DNA of 46,864 nucleotides from Liquorilactobacillus cacaonum DSM 21116 (GTDB taxonomy: Bacteria; Bacillota; Bacilli; Lactobacillales; Lactobacillaceae): positions 1 to 46,864 of the forward strand of contig NZ_AYZE01000017.1 of assembly GCF_001436735.1 (NCBI RefSeq), in the 5' to 3' direction. Both the position numbers and the translations under genes were made by a program. The notes under the pieces were generated by a model. The model did no database searches, was not told the origin of the DNA, and worked only from the letters and a program-made list of their open reading frames with translations. This document shows positions 8,945-16,765 of the stretch, piece after piece; the first letter of the stretch is position 1; the number at the start of each line of letters is the position of its first letter.

Positions 8945-9889
8945 TTAATGATGGCGGGTGTGCTCCGCCAAGTGAACTAGGTGTGTTAGAAATGCATGTG
9001 TGGTGGCTTCATAGCGGTATTTCCTTCCTAAATTAACAATGTACCCATTGATATAGTCGACTTCTGTTGGACGATTGTGTGACATATCTTGATACATTGA
9101 AGGGTAGTGAAGAGGATTTGCAATCTTTGATACGTAGTTGACGCTATCCAGTTCTTCTTGACGCGAATTGATCATTTTGATGTTTGCACGTTCACAAACG
9201 TCATAAGCTTCATTAATTAGCTGCCTGCTTAATTCATCTGCATTAGGATAACTTGCAAATTCACCCATAGTGATTTCAAAGAGAGTACAAAGGGTATTGA
9301 CGACAGAATTAAAAACAACTTTGGCCATCAAGGTTCCCCAAAAATTAGTAGTTAGAGTTGGATTGAATTGTGCTTTTTTTAGTTCTGTTACGATTTTTTG
9401 GGTCATTTCGTCAGGCTTTTCAGTATAATTTGCTAAATTCATTGTACCTGCTCCGCGAGCCCCAATAAAATCAACGTCTCCAGGTCCATTCAAAACAGTT
9501 GCAACAAGAGCAGTTCCTGCAATTAGTTTTTCAGGTTTAAAGTATTTCAGTAGTTTTTCGACGTGTCCCATGCCGTTCATACAAGTTAGGACATACTGCT
9601 TTTCATCAAATTTGGATGCCGTTTTTTGAAGAAGACTTTCCAGTTGCATTTGTTTAGCAAAAACGACCCAGACATCAGGTGTACCAGTATATTCCTCTGG
9701 ATAGAACATTTTAATAGGGGTGAGATGCTTATTTTCATGATCACGTGATACATAGACCCCCTTTTGTCTTTTAACAGCTTCAACATTCGGTTCCCAAGTA
9801 TCAACAAAGTCAACATCATTGCCCGCTTCTTGAAGTAAAACACCATAACGATAACCCATAGCGCCTGAGCCTAATACTGTAAATTTCAT
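8945..9889 (-). CDS. Ketopantoate reductase-family dehydrogenase (PanE/ApbA-like), paralogue A
   Basis: A 314-residue NAD(P)H-dependent 2-keto-acid reductase of the PanE/ApbA fold. The Rossmann motif is GSGAMGYRYG near the N-terminus. The C-terminal domain shows KVVFNSVVNTLC and SMYQDM...RPTEVDYINGY, which holds the Glu and Asn expected at the active site. The frame is open to 9997, but the first 36 codons lie over a T-box leader; the real start is the ATG at 9889, preceded by AGGAGG. It is clearly paralogous to the divergent gene at 10650. The T-box specifier reads ATC (Ile), so the substrate is more plausibly a branched-chain 2-keto acid than ketopantoate, by analogy with hydroxyacid dehydrogenase PanE of Lactococcus. 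Substrate is inferred. Confidence 0.87.
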   Translation of the reverse strand: MKFTVLGSGAMGYRYGVLLQEAGNDVDFVDTWEPNVEAVKRQKGVYVSRDHENKHLTPIKMFYPEEYTGTPDVWVVFAKQMQLESLLQKTASKFDEKQYVLTCMNGMGHVEKLLKYFKPEKLIAGTALVATVLNGPGDVDFIGARGAGTMNLANYTEKPDEMTQKIVTELKKAQFNPTLTTNFWGTLMAKVVFNSVVNTLCTLFEITMGEFASYPNADELSRQLINEAYDVCERANIKMINSRQEELDSVNYVSKIANPLHYPSMYQDMSHNRPTEVDYINGYIVNLGRKYRYEATTHAFLTHLVHLAEHTRHH

Positions 9890-9935
9890 GAGAATTCCTC
9901 CTAATAATGTTTTATGAGATTTTATAATGAAAATG

Positions 9936-9974
9936 AAAAAAGACATCCAATAGACAATGTCTAAAGGACGCCTT
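9936..9974 (-). terminator. Regulated terminator of the Ile T-box
   Basis: Minus-strand hairpin with AAGGCGTCC pairing GGATGTCTT (two G-U pairs), an inner TAGAC/GTCTA stem and a following U-run. It overlaps the 3' side of the T-box antiterminator. Confidence 0.8.
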
Positions 9975-10212
9975 CGCGTGGTACCACCTTTGTTCACTCA
10001 CAAGTGAGTCTCTATTCGAACTAAAAAAACAATTCGTCAGCACTATAGTGGGTGCACCCAAAGTGATTTACTATGTATTGTAATTTCAATCACTACGCTC
10101 AGAGATGATTTTTATTAATCTAGGATACCTTCTTTCACCAATACAAGGCTCGCTAAATCCGACTGATCAATAAAGCTTCTCCTCAACACGTTATCTCATA
10201 TTTCTTTAATAT
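9936..10212 (-). promoter_or_regulatory. T-box leader (probable isoleucine specifier) of paralogue A
   Basis: A complete tRNA-sensing leader on the minus strand. Stem I has a base helix GAGAT/ATCTC (10197-10193 with 10106-10102), a 9-bp helix TTTATTGAT/ATTAATAAA (10174-10166 with 10119-10111), and an AGCGAG-plus-CCTT/AAGG apical arm with a TTGGTGAAA loop. The specifier-loop triplet before the base helix is ATC (10109-10107), and shifting one codon also gives ATC, so isoleucine is well supported. The T-box core AAAGGTGGTACCACGCG spans 9991-9975. The competing terminator spans 9974-9936. Confidence 0.88.
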
Positions 10213-10218
10213 ATGTGA

Positions 10219-10247
10219 AGTCTAATCCTTTTTTTTATTGTAGTCAA
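10219..10247 (-). promoter_or_regulatory. Promoter of the Ile T-box transcript
   Basis: Minus strand: -35 TTGACT (10247-10242), 17-base spacer, -10 TAGACT (10224-10219). Confidence 0.7.
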
Positions 10248-10314
10248 TAGATTTTAGAAGAAAAGTTAATGTTATATAAAATGAAATTAAAATTAGTTTT
10301 TTATTAAAAAAAGA

Positions 10315-10343
10315 TTGACATCCTAAGTTACTAAGGATAAACT
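10315..10343 (+). promoter_or_regulatory. Promoter of the second T-box transcript
   Basis: TTGACA (10315-10320), 17-base spacer, TAAACT (10338-10343). It is back to back with the minus-strand promoter about 70 bases away. Confidence 0.7.
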
Positions 10344-10349
10344 TATACC

Positions 10350-10618
10350 AATATTGATAGACTAAATTTATTCAAATGTAGATATTAGTAGTTTAGTTTT
10401 GCTTAGAGAATATGTGGTGGTGTGAACATATCAAAACTAATTTACGAGAGTTATGTTTGAGAGCTTGCTTTTAGAGGCGAGATGGATACTTCCATTACGA
10501 AGTTGGAATAACAGTTTTGTTATTTCCTTTGAGATGAACTTTTTAGTTCGAAAAAAGGTGGTACCGCGTTTATAAATGCCCTTAGATTGATGATGAAATC
10601 AATCTAAGGGCATTTTTT
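10350..10618 (+). promoter_or_regulatory. T-box leader (tentative leucine specifier) of paralogue B
   Basis: Stem I: base helix GTAGA (10378-10382) with TTTAC (10441-10445); TAGTTTTG/CAAAACTA (10394-10401 with 10432-10439); AGAGA; and an apical ATATGT/ACATAT arm with a GGTGGTGTGA loop. By position relative to the base helix, and by comparison with the neighbouring T-box, the specifier is CTA (10437-10439, Leu) followed by A. Other registers would give TTA (Leu), ATT (Ile) or TTT (Phe). The T-box core AGGTGGTACCGCG lies at 10556-10568. A 17-bp terminator follows at 10575-10618. Confidence 0.85.
10575..10618 (+). terminator. Regulated terminator of the second T-box
   Basis: A perfect 17-bp stem, AATGCCCTTAGATTGAT with ATCAATCTAAGGGCATT, a 6-base loop and six T residues, directly after the T-box core and about 30 bases before the gene. 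Confidence 0.9.
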
Positions 10619-10649
10619 GTATTAAAAATAAAAAGGAGATGTTGATATT

Positions 10650-11606
10650 ATGAAGTATGGAATTATTGGTGCAGGTGCAATGGGGTATCGCTACGGGGTT
10701 ATGTTGCAAGAAAACGCAGGAGTTGAAGTTGATTTCATTGATACATGGGAACCAAATGTCGAAAAAGTTCGTGAATTAGGTGGCGTTTCTGTTGCCAGAG
10801 ATCATGAAAATCGGCGAGTTGTCCCAATTAATATTTATTACCCAGAAGAATATCAAGGTCATCCTGATGTATGGATAATTTTTAAAAAACAGATGCAACT
10901 TGATGAAGAACTCGCACGCGATGCCAAGGCTGGGCTTTTTCATGATGATCAATATGTTTTTTCCGCGATGAATGGAATGGGCCATTTTGAAAAAATTGCT
11001 AAGTATTTTGCACCCGAGAAAATAATATGTGGGACTGCTATGATAGCAACTAGGCTAGATGGGCCGGCTAATGTTGATTTTATGGGTGCACAAGGCGATG
11101 AAGTTATGCATTTAGCGATGTACGCAAGTAAAAGTATTCCCCCAAAAGTTGAAAGTTTTGTATCAGACTTAAAAAAGGCATATTTAGGACCTATTGTTGT
11201 AGAAGATTATCTTGGGATGTGTATGTCGAAAGTTGTTTTCAATGCAGTTGTTAATACTTTGTGTACAATGTTCGAAGTTCAAATGGGACAGTTTATTGAG
11301 TATGAGGGTGTTCCACAAATGGCTCGTCAGTTGTTTGATGAAGCATATGATGCATGTGAAAGAGCTGGGATTTATCTAATAGAGACCAGACAAGAAGAAA
11401 TTGATTCAGTTACAACTACAAGTCATGCACTCAAATATCATTATCCTTCCATGTATCAAGATTTTTCTAAGGGAAGACCTACAGAAGTAGATTATATTAA
11501 TGGCTATATTGCAAAAATTGGACGTGAACATGATTATGTTTGTCGTACTCACGAATTTGTTACACAACAGGTGCACTTGGCTGAGTTAATGAGAAAATAC
11601 CATTAG
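10650..11606 (+). CDS. Ketopantoate reductase-family dehydrogenase (PanE/ApbA-like), paralogue B
   Basis: A 318-residue paralogue of the divergent gene at 8945. Shared stretches include AMGYRYGV, DTWEPNV, RDHEN, YPEEY, PDVW, KQMQL, KVVFN, RQEE and RPTEVDYINGYI. It has the GAGAMGYRYG nucleotide-binding loop and the same C-terminal Glu/Asn motif, so it should be an active 2-keto-acid reductase. The ATG at 10650 follows AAAAAGGAG. Expression depends on its own T-box leader, tentatively leucine-specific, so the two enzymes may reduce different branched-chain 2-keto acids or serve different amino-acid signals. True ketopantoate reductase activity (pantothenate synthesis) is the alternative; no panB, panC or panD gene is near. 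Confidence 0.86.
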   Translation: MKYGIIGAGAMGYRYGVMLQENAGVEVDFIDTWEPNVEKVRELGGVSVARDHENRRVVPINIYYPEEYQGHPDVWIIFKKQMQLDEELARDAKAGLFHDDQYVFSAMNGMGHFEKIAKYFAPEKIICGTAMIATRLDGPANVDFMGAQGDEVMHLAMYASKSIPPKVESFVSDLKKAYLGPIVVEDYLGMCMSKVVFNAVVNTLCTMFEVQMGQFIEYEGVPQMARQLFDEAYDACERAGIYLIETRQEEIDSVTTTSHALKYHYPSMYQDFSKGRPTEVDYINGYIAKIGREHDYVCRTHEFVTQQVHLAELMRKYH

Positions 11607-11626
11607 AAATATTTTGTACAAGGTAC

Positions 11627-11656
11627 TTGACGAGATACTAAAATAGTTGATATACT
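11627..11656 (+). promoter_or_regulatory. Promoter of the 87-residue membrane protein gene
   Basis: TTGACG (11627-11632), 18-base spacer, TATACT (11651-11656), about 50 bases before the ATG. Confidence 0.6.
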
Positions 11657-11708
11657 CAAGTTCATATTTAACGTTAGAATTCAAAGAGAAAATGGGGAGG
11701 AAATCATT

Positions 11709-11972
11709 ATGTTATTTGGACACGTACTATTTGGAACTATTGCAGTAATCGGGATTTTACTCTTAGAATTAGGTTTTTATCGAGAATTTAATAGACTAAA
11801 TAAGATTCAAAAATTAGGAATCTTTTTAACTATCTTTGGATTGATTTCTACAACTGCATTAGGAATTTTTGTGGCAGGTAATGTTTTAGCAGGTGTCATA
11901 GTTGCTGCAATTGGTGTCGTATTGTTAGGAGTATTGGTTCGCCCAGTTTTTTCAAAAGAAAAAATGAAATAA
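11709..11972 (+). CDS. Small membrane protein of unknown function
   Basis: An 87-residue protein with three predicted membrane segments: residues about 3-22, 34-55 and 57-77. A basic loop (REFNRLNKIQK) lies between the first two, and the tail is basic (FSKEKMK). The ATG follows GGGGAGG with 8-9 base spacing, and it has its own promoter and a strong terminator, so it is very likely a real monocistronic gene. I do not recognise the family. Nothing suggests a functional link to the reductase upstream. Confidence 0.75.
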   Translation: MLFGHVLFGTIAVIGILLLELGFYREFNRLNKIQKLGIFLTIFGLISTTALGIFVAGNVLAGVIVAAIGVVLLGVLVRPVFSKEKMK

Positions 11973-11999
11973 TTATCAATGTAATTTGAAAAAAACCAT

Positions 12000-12051
12000 A
12001 ATAAAGAGACTAGTCCAAGAGATACCTTGGACTAGTCTCTTTATTATTTTT
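12000..12051. terminator. Bidirectional terminator with 20-bp stem
   Basis: Perfect arms at 12000-12019 and 12026-12045 with a 6-base loop. T-run on the right and A-run on the left. It separates the small membrane protein gene from the converging LysR gene and overlaps that gene's last codons. Confidence 0.92.
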
Positions 12052-12913
12052 TATCAAGACTTTCAAAGTAGTTTAAAATCGCTTCTTTTACATTTTTGTG
12101 ATATTTTCGTCCTTCTAAAGACGGGAGATAGCTCAGATAGATTTGTCGTTTTAGAATATCTGGCCCTAAATGTGCTAAGTGAATCGGTTGATTAATTATA
12201 GTATTCCATGACTTTTCGGGAACTAGTCCGACACCGATATTTTCTGAAATTAGCCCAAATAGAGTATTTAGGTCGCTAGTTACAAATTCAGGATTGATCC
12301 GATATTTATATTTCTTGAAATAATCTTCGATGATGTCTCTTAGTGGTGTGGGGTTGGTCATAATAATCTTACTTTTTTTTAATTGTTCAAGACCGATAGT
12401 AGAAAGATTTGATAGCGTCGATTTAATACTTGTAGCGACTAGTATTTCCTCATCTACTAGTAAAATGTTTTTATTGCCTTTTATTGGGTAGGTAGAAAAC
12501 TCAAAATCGTAACGATCCAGCCAATCACTTTCAAGCCCATGTTGTGCTAGTTGAACATCAATTTCGGGAACTGCTTGCTGAATGTGATGTATGATTTCAG
12601 GAATGAGCGGAGATGTTCGTTGAACACGTAGAGTGATGCTTTGCGCCGTTAAATCATTCAGACGTTTTGCACTAGTGATAGCGTTTTCCAATAAATCGAG
12701 GGCTTGTACAACATTATGTTGAAATGATTTTCCCTGAGGTGTTAATTCCAGTGAATGTTTATTACGTGAGAAAAGTTCGACATCTAATTCTTGTTCAAGT
12801 TCTTTGATACTGCGACTGAGAGCAGGTTGGGAAATATGTAGTTTTTTGGCAGTTTGTGAAATATTCTGATTTTCAGCAACGGCAATAAAGTATCGTAATT
12901 GTAAAAGACGCAT
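12044..12913 (-). CDS. LysR-family transcriptional regulator
   Basis: A 289-residue DNA-binding regulator. The N-terminal winged helix-turn-helix is classic LysR: FIAVAENQNISQTAKKLHIS followed by QPALSRSIKELEQELDVELF and the LTPQGK wing. A co-inducer domain fills residues about 90-289. It is transcribed divergently from the hydrolase/transporter/racemase operon at 13039-16765, 125 bases apart start to start, with palindromes in between. It is therefore the likely local regulator of that operon, responding to an acyl amino acid or dipeptide-like ligand (inference). Confidence 0.93.
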   Translation of the reverse strand: MRLLQLRYFIAVAENQNISQTAKKLHISQPALSRSIKELEQELDVELFSRNKHSLELTPQGKSFQHNVVQALDLLENAITSAKRLNDLTAQSITLRVQRTSPLIPEIIHHIQQAVPEIDVQLAQHGLESDWLDRYDFEFSTYPIKGNKNILLVDEEILVATSIKSTLSNLSTIGLEQLKKSKIIMTNPTPLRDIIEDYFKKYKYRINPEFVTSDLNTLFGLISENIGVGLVPEKSWNTIINQPIHLAHLGPDILKRQIYLSYLPSLEGRKYHKNVKEAILNYFESLDKK

Positions 12914-12928
12914 AGTTTAAGCTCTCCT

Positions 12929-12958
12929 TATAACTATATTGTTATAGTGTATTACACT
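12929..12958. promoter_or_regulatory. Two adjacent palindromes, candidate LysR operator
   Basis: TATAAC-TATATT-GTTATA (12929-12946, 6-bp arms) abuts AGTGTA-T-TACACT (12946-12958, 6-bp arms), just upstream of the lysR start. The first resembles the interrupted dyad of LysR-type boxes. Position fits autoregulation and control of the divergent operon. Confidence 0.5.
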
Positions 12959-13038
12959 TATTGTATTTTACAACATTAGGATATGGCAATATAATTTTCA
13001 TTAAAATTAAAATAAAATTAAAAAAGGTGAGTTTGCTG

Positions 13039-14382
13039 GTGACTGATTTTATTGAAGAACATATGAAAGAATTTGAAAAACTCTTAGCAAAAATAATCAG
13101 TTTTAAAAGTGAAAAAGGATTAAGAAAGGAACAAAATGCGATTATTTCTTTTCTGACTGATTTGCTGACAGGAATGTTAGATGCTGATGTAAAAGTTATC
13201 GATACTAAAGGGGCACCAATTATTATTGCAAAAATCAAGGGTGAGAGTTTAGCTACAAAGCTTTTTTACGGTCACTATGACGTAATGCCAGCTGGAAGTA
13301 TTGATGATTGGCAGAGTAGTCCATTTACTTTAGAAAAAAGGAAAGGCAGATTCTGGGGACGGGGGACAGGAGATAATAAAGGACAGCTCATGGCAGTGAT
13401 ATTTGGGTTATACATGTATAAGAAGACGCATCCGACTTTCCCCTTTAATATTCAATTGGTGATTGAAGGAGAAGAAGAACAAGGAAGTACACATTTGCCG
13501 GGGACAATTGCTCAGCTTCTGGATGATTTATTAGTAGATGTTGACTCAGCTTTTGTATTTGATGGTTCAATTAATCAGCAGGCGCAACATGTTTTGCGAC
13601 TAGGTAATAGGGGAGCATTAGGGTTCGAAATGGTTACCCATACGGCTTTGCGTGATAATCATTCAGGAAATATGGGAAATATTATGGAAAATGCTGCATT
13701 GAGTCTACTTAGTGTGGTAAATAAAATGTACGATGAAATACAGTCCAAGGTTTTAATACCAGGATTTTATGATGGGATAAGAGAACCTAATAAGCAAGAA
13801 ATTACTTGGTTATCCAAACTACCATATGATTACAAGCTAATTGAAAAACAAACGGGGGTAAAAAAACTACCAATTAATTCACAGGATTATTATCATAAAT
13901 TAATGTATGAACCAACTTTTAATATTTCAGGAATTGAAGCTGGTTATACAAAAAAAGGTATGAAGACAATTATCCCGCATCGGGCATCTTTAAAAGTTGA
14001 TTGTAGGATAGTAAAAAATCAAAATATTAAAAATATAAAAGCTGAAATTGAAAAGATGTTTGCTCAGAAAATTAAAAGTAAAGAACTTGAAATTAAGTAT
14101 TTAGTTGAGATTCCTGCGAGTTTTACATCAAGCGAAGCTCCTGATATTAATAGGATTTGTAAAGCTTTAGAGGAAATTGATGGGGTGGCCTTAGTCGAAC
14201 CTGTTATGCCAGGTACAGTACCGAATTATATTTGGACTGATATTTTACAAGTGCCAACTTATACCATACCACTTGCTAATTTTGATCAAGCAAATCATGC
14301 TCCAAATGAAAATCTTACATTGATTGCTTTTAGAACAGGAATTATGTTAGTTAATAAAATAATTGAGAATCTAGCAGTTTAG
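13039..14382 (+). CDS. M20-family metallopeptidase/deacylase (ArgE/DapE/dipeptidase type)
   Basis: A 447-residue di-zinc hydrolase expected to cleave a dipeptide or N-acyl amino acid. Metal-site motifs: YGHYDVMPAG (His79, catalytic Asp81), GRGTGDNKGQ (bridging Asp112) and VIEGEEEQGS (Glu145/Glu146), with a dimerisation insert and a C-terminal His in NHAPNE. The open frame begins at 12961, but AAGGTGAG at 13024-13031 is spaced 7 bases from GTG at 13039, giving an N-terminus (MTDFIEEHMKEF) typical of the family. It is first in an operon with an MFS transporter and an enolase-superfamily racemase, so N-acyl-L-amino acid or dipeptide hydrolysis after epimerisation is likely. Confidence 0.85.
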   Translation: MTDFIEEHMKEFEKLLAKIISFKSEKGLRKEQNAIISFLTDLLTGMLDADVKVIDTKGAPIIIAKIKGESLATKLFYGHYDVMPAGSIDDWQSSPFTLEKRKGRFWGRGTGDNKGQLMAVIFGLYMYKKTHPTFPFNIQLVIEGEEEQGSTHLPGTIAQLLDDLLVDVDSAFVFDGSINQQAQHVLRLGNRGALGFEMVTHTALRDNHSGNMGNIMENAALSLLSVVNKMYDEIQSKVLIPGFYDGIREPNKQEITWLSKLPYDYKLIEKQTGVKKLPINSQDYYHKLMYEPTFNISGIEAGYTKKGMKTIIPHRASLKVDCRIVKNQNIKNIKAEIEKMFAQKIKSKELEIKYLVEIPASFTSSEAPDINRICKALEEIDGVALVEPVMPGTVPNYIWTDILQVPTYTIPLANFDQANHAPNENLTLIAFRTGIMLVNKIIENLAV

Positions 14383-14405
14383 TTAGATGTGAAGGAGAAA
14401 TGGAT

Positions 14406-15638
14406 ATGAATCAATTAATGGCACAAAAAAGAAAGCCCAAAGTGACTTTTATTTTAATCTATATCGCATTTATAATTTGTTTTATTGATCGCTCTGCAAT
14501 AAATATTGCATTGTCCTATATAGGAACAGAATTTCATTTGTCAACAACACAACTTGGTGTCGTTTCTAGTGCTTTTTTCTTCAGTTATGCATTTATGCAA
14601 ATTCCTGGAGGATGGCTTACTGATAAATTTGGTTCGAAATTAACTGTAGTTGTAGCAATCGCAATGTGGTCAGTTTTTACGATAATGACTGGTTTTGCAT
14701 GGTCATTGGCATCCTTGCTAATCATTCGTATTATGTTTGGAATAGGTGAAGGAGCATTTCCATCAGCAAGTCTAAAGCAAATCGCTGAGGAGTTTACCTA
14801 TGATTCACGTGCTCAAGCAACTTCAGCTATTGTATCATCAAACTATGCTGGAGCAGCAATTGCACCGCTTTTGATTGCACCAATTATTGCAACAGTTGGA
14901 TGGAGAAACGCTTTTCACTTGATGGGGATTTTAGGATTTGTTTTTATAATTGTTTATTTTTTCTTATTAAGACCCATTAAGAAACAAGATGCAACTGGAG
15001 CACCTATTGTTCAAAAAGTACCGTTAAAAGAAGTTATCTGTAATAAAATAATTTGGAAATTTGTTATTGTAGTTTTTGGCTTGAGTGTAATTACTAAAGG
15101 ATTGGACTCATGGATGCCAACGTATTTGTTACAAGTTAGACATATTAATTTAGCTGGAATAGCTTGGATGGTACCACTTCCCTCAGTTGCAGCTGGGGTT
15201 GGCGCACTTTTGAGTGGTTACCTGATGGTTCATTTCTGTAATGGAAAAGAAAAATGGTTTATTGCATTGACTAGTCTTTTAACTACTTTATTTATGTTTG
15301 GAATGTATCATTCAACTGGGTTAGTGGGTGTAATTTCATTTGAAGTATTAACGTATTTTTTTAAATCAATGGCATTTAGTGGTTGCTTTGCATTGTTCGC
15401 ACAATTAGTTTCAAGAAAGTCATACGGCTCTTCTGTTGGAATTGTTAACTTTGGAGGACAATTAGCAGGGTTTTTAGCACCAATCTTGATTGGTATTTTA
15501 GTAGAACAATTTGGTGGCTCATATAGTGTAGCATTTTTATTTTTAGTAGCTGCAGCGGCACTATCATTTATTGTTTCACTAACATTTGATACAAAAAAAA
15601 TGGCTGCTTCAAGAGAAAACGCAGAAATTGATTTATAA
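14406..15638 (+). CDS. MFS transporter (anion:cation symporter-like)
   Basis: A roughly 410-residue major-facilitator permease with about 12 membrane segments. The N-terminal half shows FIDRSAINIALSYIGTEFHL, SSAFFFSYAFMQIPGGWLTDKFG and the motif-A-like DKFGSK loop, as in the ACS (organic anion/proton symport) family. AAGGAG at 14392-14396 favours the ATG at 14406 over that at 14400. It lies 23 bases after the M20 hydrolase gene and 20 before the racemase gene, so it probably imports their substrate, an acidic or N-acylated amino acid or small peptide. Substrate is inferred only from context. Confidence 0.85.
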   Translation: MNQLMAQKRKPKVTFILIYIAFIICFIDRSAINIALSYIGTEFHLSTTQLGVVSSAFFFSYAFMQIPGGWLTDKFGSKLTVVVAIAMWSVFTIMTGFAWSLASLLIIRIMFGIGEGAFPSASLKQIAEEFTYDSRAQATSAIVSSNYAGAAIAPLLIAPIIATVGWRNAFHLMGILGFVFIIVYFFLLRPIKKQDATGAPIVQKVPLKEVICNKIIWKFVIVVFGLSVITKGLDSWMPTYLLQVRHINLAGIAWMVPLPSVAAGVGALLSGYLMVHFCNGKEKWFIALTSLLTTLFMFGMYHSTGLVGVISFEVLTYFFKSMAFSGCFALFAQLVSRKSYGSSVGIVNFGGQLAGFLAPILIGILVEQFGGSYSVAFLFLVAAAALSFIVSLTFDTKKMAASRENAEIDL

Positions 15639-15658
15639 ATAAATGGAGGAATAAAGTA

Positions 15659-16765
15659 ATGTTTATTAAGAGTGTGAAAATGTATAAGGTTGATTTACCA
15701 TTAAATAAGCCTTTTGAAACTAGTTTTGCAGCAATGAAGTATAAGAAATGTGTAATCCTAGAGCTTAAAGATAAGGATGGCACCATTGGTTATGGTGAAT
15801 CTTCTGCATTGGAAGTTCCTTTTTACAATGAAGAATTTAGAGATGGAAGTTTTGAATTGTTAAGGACACAAATGCTTCCACGGATTATGAATGTTACTAT
15901 TAATCATCCTGATGAAATTTATGATATCTTTTCATATATTCGAATGAATAATATGTCTAAAGCGGCAATTAATTGCGCATTATGGGATATTTATGCACAA
16001 CAGAAGAATCAAACTCTTGCACAAGCACTTGGTGGAGATAAAGTTAAGGTTGAAACGGGTGTAAGTATTGGTGTTCAAAATTCACCAGAAGACTTAGTTG
16101 TTGCAGTAGCAGGCTATATAAAAGATGGTTATCGTCGAATTAAGATGAAAATCAAACCGGGGAAGGACTATGAATATATTGCTGCTGTAAGGAAAAACTT
16201 TCCTGAGGCAATGTTGATGGCAGATGCCAACTCGGCATACCGTTTAAAAGACATAGAAATGCTAAAAAAATTAGATGATTTAAACTTAATTATGATTGAA
16301 CAACCTTTAGAACCAGGTGACCTGATTGATCATGCCGCATTGCAAGCTCAATTAAAAACAAGCATTTGTCTAGATGAAAGTATTGTCAGTTTAGATGATG
16401 TTGAGAAAATGGTGCAACTAAAAAGTGGTAAGATTATTAATATTAAAGTAGCACGTGTTGGTGGATTAGGAATGGCAAAAAGAATTCAAGATTTAGCTAT
16501 GAAAAATGGAATTGAATGCTGGTGTGGGGGAATGCTTGATTCTGGAATAGCGCGTGCTGCAAATGTGGCAATTGCAACTTTGCCAGGGTATACACTGCCA
16601 AACGATATTGCAGCATCTCACCGGTATTATGATGCGGATATTATTAAGCCAACAGTTGAGCTCGATGGAACTTTTGTTAATGTATCCAATCAGACTGGAC
16701 TGGGATATGATATTGATTCTGAAAATTTGAAAAAATTTATGATTGAAAAGATAGAATTGAACTAA
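15659..16765 (+). CDS. Enolase-superfamily racemase (N-acylamino acid racemase or dipeptide epimerase type)
   Basis: A 368-residue muconate-lactonising-subgroup enzyme. The catalytic set is complete: K162-M-K164 (KMKIKPG), metal ligands Asp189 (ADANS), Glu214 (IEQPLEPGD) and Asp239 (LDES), and general base Lys263 (NIKVARVGG). The C-terminal WCGGMLDSGIARA matches the NAAAR/OSBS branch better than Ala-Glu epimerases. No menaquinone genes are adjacent, so o-succinylbenzoate synthase is less likely than racemisation of an N-acyl amino acid. Together with the M20 hydrolase this resembles the N-succinylamino acid racemase/hydrolase pair known from Geobacillus, without the succinyltransferase. ATG with GGAGG upstream. 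Confidence 0.85.
   Translation: MFIKSVKMYKVDLPLNKPFETSFAAMKYKKCVILELKDKDGTIGYGESSALEVPFYNEEFRDGSFELLRTQMLPRIMNVTINHPDEIYDIFSYIRMNNMSKAAINCALWDIYAQQKNQTLAQALGGDKVKVETGVSIGVQNSPEDLVVAVAGYIKDGYRRIKMKIKPGKDYEYIAAVRKNFPEAMLMADANSAYRLKDIEMLKKLDDLNLIMIEQPLEPGDLIDHAALQAQLKTSICLDESIVSLDDVEKMVQLKSGKIINIKVARVGGLGMAKRIQDLAMKNGIECWCGGMLDSGIARAANVAIATLPGYTLPNDIAASHRYYDADIIKPTVELDGTFVNVSNQTGLGYDIDSENLKKFMIEKIELN

Noticed and set aside
9890-9997. N-terminal 36-residue extension of the minus-strand reductase
   Set aside because: The extension lies over the T-box core and terminator. The AGGAGG-preceded ATG at 9889 starts exactly at the Rossmann strand.
11986-12195. Plus-strand 69-codon frame after the small membrane protein gene
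   Set aside because: It runs through the 20-bp bidirectional terminator and antisense to the LysR C-terminus, with no ribosome-binding site.
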